Of a stretch of 64,000 bases of DNA, positions 12,131 through 46,529 are shown in pieces; the stretch's first letter is position 1, and the number at the start of each line of letters is the position of its first letter. A program made the position numbers and the translations under genes. Below the pieces are notes generated by a model. The model was not told where the DNA came from, ran no database searches, and saw only the letters and a program-made list of their open reading frames with translations. Source of the DNA: Talpa occidentalis (taxonomy: Eukaryota; Chordata; Mammalia; Eulipotyphla; Talpidae); contig NW_023605194.1 in NCBI RefSeq assembly GCF_014898055.3, positions 65,473,361 to 65,537,360 on the forward strand. Reading direction: 5' to 3'.

Positions 12131-12230
12131 NNNNNNNNNNNNNNNNNNNNNNNNNNNNNNNNNNNNNNNNNNNNNNNNNNNNNNNNNNNNNNNNNNNNNN
12201 NNNNNNNNNNNNNNNNNNNNNNNNNNNNNN
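12131..12230. other. Assembly gap (100 N)
   Basis: Exactly 100 N, the usual placeholder for a gap of unknown size. It opens inside a SINE. Confidence 0.99.
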
Positions 12231-12337
12231 CAGCATCCCTAGGTCTGGCACTTATCAGATATAAGTGTAGCTGTTCCTGTTTTTTGTTTGTTTGTTTTAA
12301 AGGGAAGGCACACTTTTATTTATTTATATATTTATTT

Positions 12338-12614
12338 AAGATTTATTTTATTTCATTTTATTTATTTATACAAGCACGGGTACAGTCAGAAGCGCGGGAG
12401 GGTGAGAGAATTCACCAGAGCCAGAGTGGGGAGCAGAGCAGGTAGAAGGACCGAGGTACACTGCTGAGGGGAGCAGCGGGTGGCAGGAGAGGTCTGGGCT
12501 CCATGTGGGACCCTCCTCTGTGGCCAGGGAGCAGCCGGGGATCGAACCAGCGCTGCAGAGTCTGTGGGCACCTTCGCAACCCAGCACTCAACTGCTGCGC
12601 CACCAGGGAGGTCC
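12338..12614 (-). mobile_element. GC-rich SINE
   Basis: ATTTATTTATACAAGCACGG through to GCGCCACCAGGGAGG, with a B box (reverse GGGGATCGAACC). Confidence 0.9.
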
Positions 12615-14470
12615 TGTTTGTTTTTTTTTAGTGCTATTTGCTTGCATAATTTCTTCCAATCTATAACTCTAGGGCTATGCTTGCTTCTGTTAGTAAGATG
12701 AGTTTCTTGTAAAGAGCAGATGGTTGGACTTTGTTCGAAATCCATTCAGTGACACTACATCTTTTGATTGGTGAATTTGGACTGTTTACATTTAAGATGA
12801 TTATTGAGACAAAAGTGCTCGTTGTCATTTTGTTTTTTTGTGTGCACAAGAACTGGGGTATAGGCCAGAGGTGTAGGGGGTGAGAGGATTCACCTGAGAC
12901 GGAGTGGGGAGCAGAACAGGCAGATTTGCTGAAATACACCTTAAGGGGAACAGCAGACGATACAGGAGAGGTCTGCTGCGTCATATATGGGTCTGCTTCC
13001 TGGCTGGGGATGGAACTGAGGCTGTAGCAGTGACAAAACTGAGACTTAACTCCTAGGCCCCCATGGAGGCCCCTGTCTTGTCTTTTTTATTTAAGAAATT
13101 TCTGTTATATTTTGCTTTAGTTGTGTTTCCATGGTTTTAAGTGTTACTTCTATTAACTTTTGTTTACCGGATCTCCTGTGGTAGGATGGCTATTTATGTG
13201 ACCCCTTTGACAGGCTGGTGTCTGTCTGGTTGTGTTGAGCCACATTGTTTCTTTCCTCCTTCTTTCCTCCTCCATGTTAAGTGATTTAAGTGTCTGTTGC
13301 CTCGATATTTGTCATTGTATTGTTTGGTAATAGCAATAATCCATCCTTTAGGATGAATTTCTTTCATGTGCAATTCAGTGTTGATAAATTATTTTTAGTT
13401 TTGCTCATTAGTGAAGTTCTTTGCTCATCCTTTGGTCTTGAATGTTAACCTTGCTGGGTAAAGGACTCTGTGATGAAAGTCTTTAAGTACTTTAAATAAC
13501 TTTTTCCACCTCTTTCATGCTTGTAATGTTTCTGCTGAAAAGTCTGCTGACATTATGATTCCCTTATAGATTACCCTTTTTTCTCTTGGTATTTTTAATA
13601 TTTGGTCCTCATTGTGGGGTCCCAATGGCTTTATTATTATGTCTTGGTATATGTCTGTCTGGCATTATTTTGTTTGGAACTCTTTGGGTCTCTTGGATCA
13701 CAATATTTTGTTCATTTCCCAGGCTTAGATGGTTTTTAATGATTATTTCTTTAATTATTTTTTCTTACTCTTCCTCTTCTCCTTCTGGGACATGCATATG
13801 TGGATATTGTTTCTCTTTAAATTGTCTCAGAGAGATCTTACAGTATTTCCATTTTTTAAATTATTTTGTATTAACATTTATTCTTTTGTTCTCTATAATT
13901 GTGTTTTCAAACTCGTACTGTTTGCCTCTATTGAGAGCCTCCATTGTATGTTTTAGATCATCTATCATATTTCTTACCTCTATTATTTCTAATTGTGGCT
14001 GCTTCATAGTTTTCTTATCTTTATTCTGTTGTTTACAGCCTCACTTTTTTTTTAAGCTGCTTGAGCTGTTGCCCTGAATTCCCCTTCTGTTATGCTCCAT
14101 AATTCCACTCCGTTGGTGATCCTTTTAGGATTTTATTTGTTTTTTGTTCTTGTTTTTGTTTGTTTTTGCTCTGGCATTTCCGATGTGGTCTTCTGTCTCC
14201 TCATTTTCAATTTTTATGATTTTTAATAGGGATATATTTTCAACTATTGTCTTTGCACCCGTTGCAGTAATCCGGGAATTGATGCCAGGGAGGGGTAGCA
14301 GGACCAGGCCAATGGGCACCAAAGGATCACCTCCAGTACACACAGGAATTTGAACTTCCTGTTGTGTTGTGGGTGCCAGAGTTTTGTGGTGTGGATCCAC
14401 ATGATCCTTTTCTCCAGGCCAGCTCTCTGTATTTCTTAAATGTCCATTTTTCCACACTTCACCTGACAGT
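12615..14470 (-). mobile_element. Old L1 fragment, antisense
   Basis: T-rich sequence reading as reversed L1: TAAGATGAGTTTCTTGTAAA, TGGACTGTTTACATTTAAGA and TGCTGAAAAGTCTGCTGAC. The open frame at 13586-14077 is just antisense L1. A SINE interrupts it at 12840. Confidence 0.7.
12840..13072 (-). mobile_element. tRNA-derived SINE (older type)
   Basis: GCACAAGAACTGGGGTATAG tail side; ends CCCCCATGGAGGCC. Confidence 0.85.
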
Positions 14471-14733
14471 CTGACTCTAAAATTTATATGAGATTCAAAG
14501 GACCATGAAAGCCAAATACTGTTAAAGATGATCTAAATAGAAGAAACTACTCTATAGAATAGAGTTTAATGTAGAGCTACAAGAATTAAGGCAACAATAT
14601 TGAAACAAGCTAGAGTAATGGCAACCATCAGAGCCCTAAAACAGACTCACACTTATGTGGACTCAGGATCAGGATCTACTGAAAGGAAGCTCTGTAGACT
14701 AGTGATAAAAACACATTTTAAAATGAACCTGTT

Positions 14734-14985
14734 GGGCCTCGCTGGTGGCACAGGGGTTAAAGACACAGCGCTATCAAGCTATCACCAGCCACTGTTGCAG
14801 TAGTTGGATCTCAACCCACATGGTGCAGCAAACTTCTCCTGTCTCGCCCGCTGCTTCTGTCAGCAGTGTATTTCAGTGGATCTGCCTGTTTTGCTCCCCA
14901 CTCTCTCTGGTGAATCCTCTCACCCCCTGCACCTCTGGTCTACACGCCAGTTCTTGTATGCATAATAAATAAATCTTTTAAAAAA
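14734..14985 (+). mobile_element. tRNA-derived SINE (older type)
   Basis: 11-bp TSD AAAATGAACCT at 14720-14730 and 15001-15011. Tail AATAAATAAATCTTTT. Confidence 0.9.
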
Positions 14986-15101
14986 GAAAATAAATAAAAT
15001 AAAATGAACCTATGTCAATTGAATAGCTGTGTGTAAAAAGGCACATCTCAAAACTAACCTTTCGAAGTATAAAAATCAGTTTCAGAGATAATGTAGCTTT
15101 A

Positions 15102-15345
15102 TTTTTTTAAAGGTTTATTTATTTATGCATACAAGAACTGGGGTACAGGCCAGAGGTGCAGGGGTGAGAGGATTCATCAGAGACAGAGTGGGGAACATAA
15201 CGGGCAGACTGAATGAAATATGCTGCTTAGGGGAGCAGTGGGCAAGACAGGAGAGGTCTGCTGCACCACGTGGGTAGCTCCCTGGCCACTGTGGACTGCT
15301 TCACAGTGCTGTGCTTAACCCCTTGCACCACCAGGGAGGCCCGAC
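15102..15345 (-). mobile_element. tRNA-derived SINE (older type)
   Basis: 12-bp TSD AATGTAGCTTTA at 15090-15101 and 15346-15357. Ends CACCACCAGGGAGGCCC. Confidence 0.92.
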
Positions 15346-15641
15346 AATGTAGCTTTAAATATGAATGTTAAAAAGGAAAATTTCATGAGAAGATAAATTA
15401 TTTGCATGATCTTGAGTGGGGAAAAATTTCTCAAACAGATCACAAAAGGCAGATGCTCTAAAGGAAAATACTGAGAAATTGGACTACATTAAAATTAAGA
15501 ATTTGTTTCTCAAAAGACATCATTGGGAGAGTGAAGAGGCAAGTCACAGATGGAACAGATACATGCAAGACATATCTGATAAATGGCTCACAACCAAAAT
15601 ATGTAAAGAGTGCCAATAAATCAATAAAAGACAACATAATA

Positions 15642-15891
15642 GGGCCTCCTTGATGGCGCAGGGGTTAAAGACAGCACTATGAAGCTATTGCCAGCCACTG
15701 CTGCATGAGTTTGATCCCTGGACGGCCGGGGAGCAACCTACATTGCGCAGACCTCTCCTGTCTCATCCACTGCTCCCCTTAGCCGTGTATTTCAGTAGAT
15801 CTGCCTATTCTGCTCCCCACTCTCACCCACCCACCCCATGCCTCTGGCCTGTACCCCAGTTCTTGAATGCATAAATAAATCTTTAAAAAAA
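15642..15891 (+). mobile_element. tRNA-derived SINE (older type)
   Basis: GGGCCTCCTTGATGGCGCAG head; tail ATAAATAAATCTTTAAA. Confidence 0.92.
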
Positions 15892-17440
15892 AGTTTACTT
15901 TCTCCACTTGAAAGAGTGTTTAGCACATTAGAAAAGGAATGGGAGGGTGAAGGGAGGGTGGAAGGATGGGAGGAGGGCGAGATTTGGTGGTTTGGAGAGT
16001 CTCAGACTGGCGCGGGGGCAGCACGGTGGAGTGCTTGCCCCTCCTTGTCCATGGTTCAGGTCTGTGGTCTGGAATCCTGGTTTGGCATCATCTTGAGGCT
16101 GGTTTCACTGTGTCTCTTAAAGGGGTGAGTCGCTGACCTGAGAGGTGACTCTGCAGTGCTCTCCGGAGCTCCTGTGGGCTTATTGTCTACAGTCCCCTAA
16201 GTCTTCTCCGCACAAGCAGGGAACTAGTCCTGAGTACAAATTCTGCCTTGAAAATGAGAGAAAAGTGAAGTTGGCTAGTGTGCCTGTTTCCTGCTCTTCT
16301 CCTGCTTCATCAGGTCAAATCTTATGAGCTAGAGAGCAAATGGGGAGTGACACCTACCATTTAGTTGTAAGTAGTTCCTATTTTGGCTCCTGAAGATGTT
16401 AGTGCCTGGGTGTACATATAATATGTGTAATCAATAGTTGTCTAACAAAATGTTTTATTCATTGGGCATCTCCTCTGTGTGTGCATGGTGCTGGAGCGAG
16501 AACAGAAAAACAGTAAAATACAATACTGGTCCTGAGGAGTAAATAGACCAGTTGAAGATTCAGCCACAGTATTTATTCAGCACCTTGCAGTAGCTGGCAC
16601 CTGGGAGTGCTAAAGTGCTTCTTTGTTTGCATTTGTTAAGTGGTGACAATGAGAATAGAGGGGGGCATTTAATCCTGTCCGGGAGGAGGGGTCAGGTCGG
16701 TGAGAGGGGAGAAGAGGGGAGGGGTGGGGAGGCTTCCTGGAGAAGTGGGCTGATGATCTCACAGGGTGGGCCAAGTCAGCTGGCTGAGCTAGGAAGATTC
16801 TTGGAAGGCGGCACTCCCAGGGGGACCTGTTCTGTGGAAGACAGTGGGTGTGCAGTCAGCTCAGGGCTGTGCTTGTGGTGAAACTACTCTTTTCACCTGG
16901 AAAGGGGGTGTAGAGGGACTCAGTGCCAGGATGTTAGGAACTAACCAGGACAGAAAGCATTGGGTCCTATGTACAAAGTGATCAGTTTGAGCTTTAGTCA
17001 TGGGTGGGGCTGGCTGAAGTCTGTGGGTTATGTTCGTGACAAGATGCTGGACTTGGTGAACCCCGCTGGAGGTACCCAAGGCGGAGTGGAGCCTTAGGGC
17101 CATGGAGCTGTAGTTCCTGGATGCTGGCAAGCCTTGGCCTTGTGCTTTGAGGCATCTGGATTTGGGCCTATAACAACAAGTCACAATGGCGAAATGCTGA
17201 GGTGTGGTGGAGGCAGCTACATGCTCCTGTGGCTCCCAGGGGGTGGAAGGGGAGGGCAAGAAATGCCAGCTCCTGCCTGATCTTCCTAAGCCAGGGCCAT
17301 CAGCCCCTCCTTGAGTTTCTTCTAGGATGTGGTTCCTGCTTCCTCCAGGCACTACTCAAGGTCCTCCCAGTCCTTATCTTAGAAAACTTGTAAGAATTAT
17401 TGTGAAGTGTAGCTCCCCACTGCTCTCACTGGAGGCTCTG
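15892..17440. other. Intergenic unique-looking sequence
   Basis: No SINE or exon homology. GA-rich runs occur near 15935-15990 and 16680-16740. Open frames here have no recognisable similarity. Confidence 0.5.
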
Positions 17441-17444
17441 GGGT

Positions 17445-18006
17445 CCCTAGGCTTGAATAGAAGGCCGGCGTCACTCAGAAACAGAGGGCAGCTATGAGAA
17501 GATGAGTGGCCACAGAAGAGGCAAGAACACCAGAGACCCCAGAGAAAGAGTAAATAGTAAAGACTCAGTTGCCTGCCTGCCTCTCAGCACCCGCTGCCCG
17601 GCCGGTGCCTGCCTCCTTGCATGCTAGCCTCCCTGCCTGGGGCGCCTGTGTGCCCAGTTCCCTGAGAGAGCATTAAAGCCTGAAAAATCCACCGAGGGCT
17701 TGGGACTCTCTTTTATCATCTGCCGTAATCAGTAGTGAACCTGTTCTGTGCATGCTTCACTGGAGGGTGACTCAAATTTGTGAAGCAGTCCATATTTTTT
17801 GGCTCAAATCAGGAAGTTGCTAAAGTGTGTCTAGAAAGCATGAGGTTGTAAATGAAAAACTGCATCATTGCTAAATAGGGAAAGAAACAAGACAGAGGAG
17901 GCAATCGCAGGGGTGGGCTTTGTGGGGATACAGTGACAGCGAGAAGCACTGGCTCATAGCTGCCCTCGTCTCTGAGTGATGCTGCCCTTCTATTCCTGGC
18001 CTCTAG
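17445..18006. repeat. Inverted repeat: arms 17445-17498 and 17953-18006
   Basis: The left arm (GAATAGAAGG...CACTCAGA...GAGGGCAGCTATGAG) is the reverse complement of the right arm (CTCATAGCTGCCCTC...CTATTC) at about 85% identity by eye over ~46 bases, with ~455 bp between. The spacer holds an ATTAAA at 17672-17677 within an LTR-like context (17520-17715). Confidence 0.7.
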
Positions 18007-19341
18007 GCTCAGGTATGCACACTAATACAATGTGTGTGCACCCACGCTCCAGGTGTCCATAATCAGGCCCATGCTCTCACATGCCTTCTGCATTTACACA
18101 ATCATGACCGCAGGTGATAGCCAGAGGCTAGTGGCATAAAAATCCCAATGAGGGGCGGAGCAACATGGCAGCGAGGAGACGCTGCGAGTGAGATCTCCCA
18201 TTAAAAAAAGTTAATAGGGAGGAAAAGCGGCAGGTCCCAGTGAGAACTGGGACACGGAAGATAAACGGGTGACTCCAGCAAACTACCCGAAGAAAAAGTG
18301 GCCATAAAAGAGGACTAGAAGGGAGGAAAGCACAGACCCCTGCTCCCCTCCCCCGCCCACAGAGGCGGCACTCTCCGACCCGCAGAGAGGAGGAAAAAAC
18401 AAACTAAAACGACCAACAAGAACAAACTACGCAGCAAGCGGGACTGTGAGTGGAAAGGAACTATTGCAGCCACCACACCCCGTGAACGGGAGCTGTGGAG
18501 AACCCTGCAGGATTCGCCGCGGAGGTGAGCGAACGGCTCCAGGCGCCATTAGAGAACAAAGAGACTCTGGAGGAGACCCGCACCCGGGCCAGCCGGTATG
18601 CTTGCGCGGAAAAGCGGCCCGCTTGGCGCACTTGAAAAGCAAACTCGGATCGGCATCGTGGCTGCCCAGGTGCCCGTGCCTGCGACCTAGGCTTGCGGGG
18701 AGACGCGCGGAGGCCCTCACTGAGGTGAAAGTCCCTCACTGAGTAAGCAGGAACCAGGCGCCCAGGCACGGGAGCGGGTGCAAAAGGCGCCATTCCCGCG
18801 CCACTGAACTGGGCTACAGCCCGCGTCCTGGACCTGAGGGCTTTGGAACTGAGACCCTGGGCACGAAATTCGGGGCGTGGGTTCTCCACGACGGTGGGGC
18901 ACAAGGCAGACACAGCACCCCAAAGCCATTGAGGTGTACCCTACCATTCTCGCTCTGTTCCCTGTCCCACGGAGGGGGGGGCATCGAAAAGCAGCCCCCC
19001 AAGGACAATAGGAGAGATCTCTGGTGTCACCTAGCGACCAGAAAAAAAAGTCACTAACACCCCATAGAACAGGGAAATTTCTTAAGAAAATACTTCTTGA
19101 AAAGGGCAGAAGGCTTCTGGAGGACCCAGTGGCCAGCTGGGAAGTTAGCCCACACCAGACCCCTTCCAACCAGCAGTCTGAGCCCACAGAGGGAGAAGGC
19201 ACCCACGTCCGGGGCAGACCAGGCACGCAGAAGAGTGTGCCTGAGACCGGATGCACAGGGACTACGTCCCGCTTCGCCATTTTAGATCAGGGACATTTCT
19301 CCAGTAAAGACTGCCTGAGAAAGCTCCCCCAGAAGCCAGAG

Positions 19342-20388
19342 ATGGCTCCTGGAGGAGCCAGAGGGGAGTGGAGAAGTTCACCTAAGATGCCGGCCAGTCC
19401 GAGCAACACAGTGTCCCAATGCATACGACAAATTAGAAAACAGACAGTAGGGAGTAGAAGAACCACACGCAACCTAACAACTCCTCAGGAAAGAAGCACA
19501 CCACAAAAAGAAAACCACCCCCCAGATTGCAACGACAGTAACTTGGAAGAACTTCTGAGCCTTCCAGAAAGAGAATTTAAAATTGCCATGATTAAAAAAG
19601 TGACAGAAGTCATAAAGGAAAACAATGGTCAGAAGAAGGAAATTGAGTCCCTAAAGAAGGAAGTAAAAAAAATGCAGGAGATCAAAGAATTAATGGAGGA
19701 ACTAAAGAACTCTGGGAAAAGCAATGAAAGCAGAATAGATGAAATGGAAGAACGAATAAGTACTCTTGAAGACACAGAAATAAAAAGAACCAAAACAGAA
19801 AAGGAAAGAGAAGTACGAAGGAAAAAGAACGAAGAAAGACTTCGGGAACTATCTGACTCCATGAGGAAAGGAAATATAAGAGTTATAGGAATTCCAGAAG
19901 GAGAGGAGAGAGATGTAGGAACAGAGAAAATATTCCAGGAGATAATTGAAGAGAACTTCCCAAATGCGAAGGAGCTGAAAATTGATACACAAGAAGCAAG
20001 AAGAACACCAAATTTCCACGACGAAAGGAAAAATACAGCAAGACACATAATAGTAAAGCTACCAAGAATCCAGGACAAGGAAAAAATAATGAAGCTGACA
20101 AGAGGGAAGAAACAGATAACATTCAAAGGAAAACCAATCAGGCTGACATCAGACTTCTCTGAAGAAACACTACGGGCAAGGAGAGAGTGGAGGGACATAG
20201 TCAACAGACTCCAAGAAAACAGATGCCAACCAAGAATACTCTATCCCACAAAGCTCTCCTTCCTCTATGAAGAAAGAATAAGGACCTTCCCAGACAAACA
20301 GAAACTCCGGAATTTCATTACGACTAAACCCCCACTCCAAAAAATACTACAAGGAATCCTAAAGCCAGAACCTCAGAGGGACGAATAA
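19342..20388 (+). CDS. L1 ORF1 protein (RNA-binding nucleic-acid chaperone), intact
   Basis: ORF1p trimerises through a coiled coil and coats L1 RNA. From ATG 19342 (or the alternative 19387, MPASPSNTVSQ) there are about 348 codons to TAA. In order: a polar N-terminus; a long Lys/Glu-rich coiled coil (about 55-150, LKKEVKKMQEIKELMEELKN); an RRM with GNIRVIGIPEGEE and IIEENFPNA; and a C-terminal domain with RHIIVKLPRIQDKEKIM, FKGKPIRLTSDFS, TLRARREW and CQPRILYPTKLSF. The frame stays open upstream to 19012 without an ATG. Confidence 0.9.
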   Translation: MAPGGARGEWRSSPKMPASPSNTVSQCIRQIRKQTVGSRRTTRNLTTPQERSTPQKENHPPDCNDSNLEELLSLPEREFKIAMIKKVTEVIKENNGQKKEIESLKKEVKKMQEIKELMEELKNSGKSNESRIDEMEERISTLEDTEIKRTKTEKEREVRRKKNEERLRELSDSMRKGNIRVIGIPEGEERDVGTEKIFQEIIEENFPNAKELKIDTQEARRTPNFHDERKNTARHIIVKLPRIQDKEKIMKLTRGKKQITFKGKPIRLTSDFSEETLRARREWRDIVNRLQENRCQPRILYPTKLSFLYEERIRTFPDKQKLRNFITTKPPLQKILQGILKPEPQRDE

Positions 20389-20461
20389 CAACGAAAGAAG
20401 ACCAAAAAAAAAAAAAAAAGTTATTAAAAGAATAAATAAAATCAAAGGAAAGACAAACATA

Positions 20462-20953
20462 ATGGCAAATACAGATGCTAACATATCAATATTAACTCTA
20501 AATGTAAATGGACTAAACTCTTCAATAAAAAGACACAGAGTTGCAGCCTGGATTAAGAAACAAAACCCAACCTTTTGCTGTCTCCAGGAAACACATTTAG
20601 CTACAAAAGATAAAAATAGGCTCAAAGTTAAAGGATGGAAAACAATCCTACAAGCGAATGGACCAAAAAAGAAAGCAGGAACAGCTATACTTATATCAGA
20701 TAAAACAGACTTCAAACTCAAAAAAATAAAAAGAGACCCCAATGGTCACTACATTATGATCAAGGGGACAATACTTCAAGAAGAAATAACACTCATTAAC
20801 ATATACTCACCAAACGAAGGAGCACCAAAATATATCAGACAACTATTGTCCTCTCTGAAAACAGACATCAGAGAAAACACATATGTAGTGGGAGACTTCA
20901 ACACACCACTATCAACAATGGATAGATCAACAATACAAAAAATAAGAAACTAA
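20462..20953 (+). pseudogene. L1 ORF2 5' fragment (endonuclease domain only)
   Basis: It begins MANTDANISILTLNVNGLNS, with the AP-endonuclease motifs NVNG, QETH and VVGDFNTPLS. The frame is lost after STIQKI. Short in-frame ORF2 traces (ETKALN... LEHLGLTD) continue on both sides of the SINE to about 21300. No reverse transcriptase domain remains. Confidence 0.88.
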
Positions 20954-20975
20954 AGCTCTAAATAAGGACCTAGAG

Positions 20976-21266
20976 GCCTCCCCGGTGGCGCAGCGGTTGA
21001 GCGCTGGGTTGCGAAACTGCCCACGGCCTCTGCGGCGCCGGTTCGATCCCTGGCTGCTTCCCGGCCACCGGAGGAGGGTCCCACATGGCACGCAGACCTC
21101 TCCTGCCGTCCGCTGCTCCCCTCAGCAGTGTGCTTCGGTCCTTCTGCCTGCTCTGCTCCCAGCTCTGGCTCTGGTGAATTCTCTCACCCTCCCGCGCTTC
21201 TGACTGTACCCAGTGCATGTATAAACAAAACAAACAAATAAATAAATTAAAAATAAATAAATAAAT
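20976..21266 (+). mobile_element. Young GC-rich tRNA-derived SINE inside the L1
   Basis: A-box-like TGGCGCAGCGG and B-box GGTTCGATCCC; the tail is of TAAA/CAAA units. It has a perfect 16-bp target-site duplication AAATAAGGACCTAGAG at 20960-20975 and 21267-21282. Confidence 0.92.
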
Positions 21267-21610
21267 AAATAAGGACCTAGAGCATTTGGGCTTAACAGAT
21301 GCGCTGGAAGGGATCATGCTCAGCGAAATAAGCCAAAAAGAAAAAGAAAAATACCGGATGGTCTCACTCATAGCAGGAATCTAGAAAACTTAAATAAGGG
21401 ACCAGGAAAATGAATAACTATAAGAAAGTGAAAATCAAAATCAACAAAAACTATGAACCAGAGACACTTTTGGGGGGGTGGGGGGCGGGAGGGGAGGGAT
21501 TGGGGTCAGAATGGGTGGTTTGCAATTGTATGGGGGAATATAAAAATAAAATTTATTATTTAAAAAAAATAAATTAAAAAAAAACCTTAAAAAAAAAAAA
21601 AACCCAATGA

Positions 21611-22299
21611 ATTCATTTACTCTATACTCTGTCTTGCAGGGACTATGGAAATCTCTGTATGGTTCCAATTTTAGCACCTGCTGCTGAGCAAACACTTCAC
21701 AGTCTGCTCTTTAGGACTTTGGAACTCAGCATGAGATCCCAGGGCAATGGATGGTCCCAAATGTCCCCATAGCAGCTGAAGGTGTTTCGGCTCATGGAGC
21801 ATTTTCTTTGCAAGGTGTTGGAGAATGTTTACAAGTGGAGAGAAATGTGGGTGATAAAGGCACGTAGGGATGGATGAGTGAAGCTATGAAACAGGGTAGA
21901 CACCCATGGGGAAGCTGGGAAGAGGGTGTGAGGGGACATTATGCCATTAATATCTGACCCCAAACCATCATTTATACTCTATCCTATTTTCTACTTCCAT
22001 CACATGTGACTCAAGTAGCTATGATGCCAGGGAAAGTGCGCATTTAACAGTCAGTCAGGAAGAGCTAGTGAGGCACTTGGGCCTCAGCAGTCAGTTCCCA
22101 ACTGTACACACAACCCTCTGAGCTTCCAGAAGCTACAGAAAAGGCAAAATGATGTGCTTTTCATATTAAAGTCAACTTTAATCTGACCAACCCGGGTCCT
22201 TTTCCATCATGGCCATTGGTGTTTAAATCTGCGTGGGCCCACTGCTGTTGTGTGTCCAGCACACCCCAGGTGAGGAAGGTCAGGGCAGCCAGGGCCCAT
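21611..22299. other. Intergenic sequence between L1 and the SMPD4 3' flank
   Basis: No gene, SINE or other repeat recognised. Confidence 0.5.
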
Positions 22300-23462
22300 T
22301 GTTGCAATCTCTGCGCACTTGGGGTACTGCGTACCACTATGTAGCCTCCCAGGCACCAGGAGACCCAGGAACAAGATGGGGTTTATTCAGATCCACCATT
22401 GGTTACGAGATTGACTTACTTTTTGGCCACAGGCTCCAGAATGCCCTTATTCTGAGTTTATGTCAAAATACAAAGTCCAACATTTAGTTTGAAAACAGAA
22501 AGGCTTGGTTTAATACCATTTTGAAAGTTCTCTCTGGTGTGTCATCTATAGGATGAAAAGTACATGAGAACCCATGGGGTTTCTGGCAATGAACATATAA
22601 TTGTGTAGTCTGAATATCTGTTATCCAAAGCTTATTGTGCCTTTGAGCACTCAATTTTACTGAGGGTAAAAGTCATGCTTCTGACCATCTTTGGTTGTCC
22701 AAAAGGAAGAATCTGACTCTGGTGGCACCGCCCGAGGGACAGCGCCTGCCCAGGGCTGAGCTGAGTGACACGCTCAGCAGCAGGGGAGCAGCAGGGGAGC
22801 AGGAGGAGAAGCACAGCCCACAGCATCTTTCCTCTCCAAGAGTGGGTCTGTCAGCCCAGGCCAGGAAAAGCTGGGGGAACACAAAGGACAGCCTTTACTT
22901 GAACAACCATGGGGGCAAAATTTGGCCTTAGAAGCATGAAATCAGAAGAAAACCGATCTAATCTTCTCAGGGTTCTTGTAGGTTCTCTGATTCTTCCCTG
23001 AAGCTGGAGGCGTGAGCGACTGTCCTGGTACACCCAGGGAGAGGAGAGTCACCCTGCACTCTGCCCCTCAAGGACAGCAAGGGCAGAGGACAGCAACTGA
23101 GGCCTGGCTCACCCCTGAGCTTCACACAATTCAATCATAAGATGATTAAACACAAGCCAGGCCTCTAGTCATCTCACTGATGACCTCCAGCAAAGAGCAG
23201 GAGGGACAGAGAGAGAGCCCAGGGTTTGGGCCCCAGGCTGACCCTGTCCCTGGCTTAGGTCCTAAGCCTTTTGACACAGCTCTGTCCTTGCCAAGTCTGG
23301 CCCTCACCCTTCTTACTTCAGGTTCTCTTCTGGCTCCATGGCTGTGGGGAAACACCAGCTAGAAGGTGACTGTGCATGGGCTTGGTTGTGGCCTCCCCGG
23401 TGGAGGGGAGGGGTCCTGTGGCCATGCCACCCGCTTGCTCAGGGACAGGCAGAGGCCCCTGG
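22300..23462 (-). other. Presumed SMPD4 3' UTR and downstream flank
   Basis: This follows the SMPD4 stop on the minus strand. No coding potential or SINE is seen. Minus-strand poly(A)-like hexamers lie near 22381 (TTTATT on plus) and 22504 (TTTAAT on plus), but neither can be chosen from sequence alone. Confidence 0.4.

Positions 23463-46529
<23,067 letters not shown>

Larger units (their letters stand above)
14471..15640 (+). mobile_element. Old L1 ORF2 fragment interrupted by two SINEs
   Basis: ACTCTATAGAATAGAGTTTA, ATTGGACTACATTAAAATTA and TCTCAAAAGACATCATT... resemble L1 ORF2 3' sequence. The 15416-15619 open frame is part of it. Confidence 0.7.
18152..21596 (+). mobile_element. Young L1 retrotransposon with 5' UTR, intact ORF1, internally deleted ORF2 and 3' end
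   Basis: It is flanked by 14-bp target-site duplications with one mismatch (18138-18151 and 21597-21610, ...CCCAATGA). The 5' UTR (18152-19020) is CpG-rich and begins GGGGCGGAGCAACATGG. ORF1 is intact. ORF2 starts at 20462 and stops inside the endonuclease domain. After 21300 the sequence jumps to the L1 3' end (GAAATAAGCC motif, G-rich tract at 21473-21499, poly(A)). Roughly 3.2 kb of ORF2 is missing compared with the usual length. A SINE sits at 20976-21266. Confidence 0.92.

Noticed and set aside
13586..14077. Hydrophobic 163-codon open frame resembling a membrane protein
   Set aside because: It is antisense of an A-rich old L1, which always yields Phe/Leu/Ile/Ser-rich translations.
19629..20204. 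191-codon minus-strand open frame
   Set aside because: It is the shadow of L1 ORF1 on the other strand.
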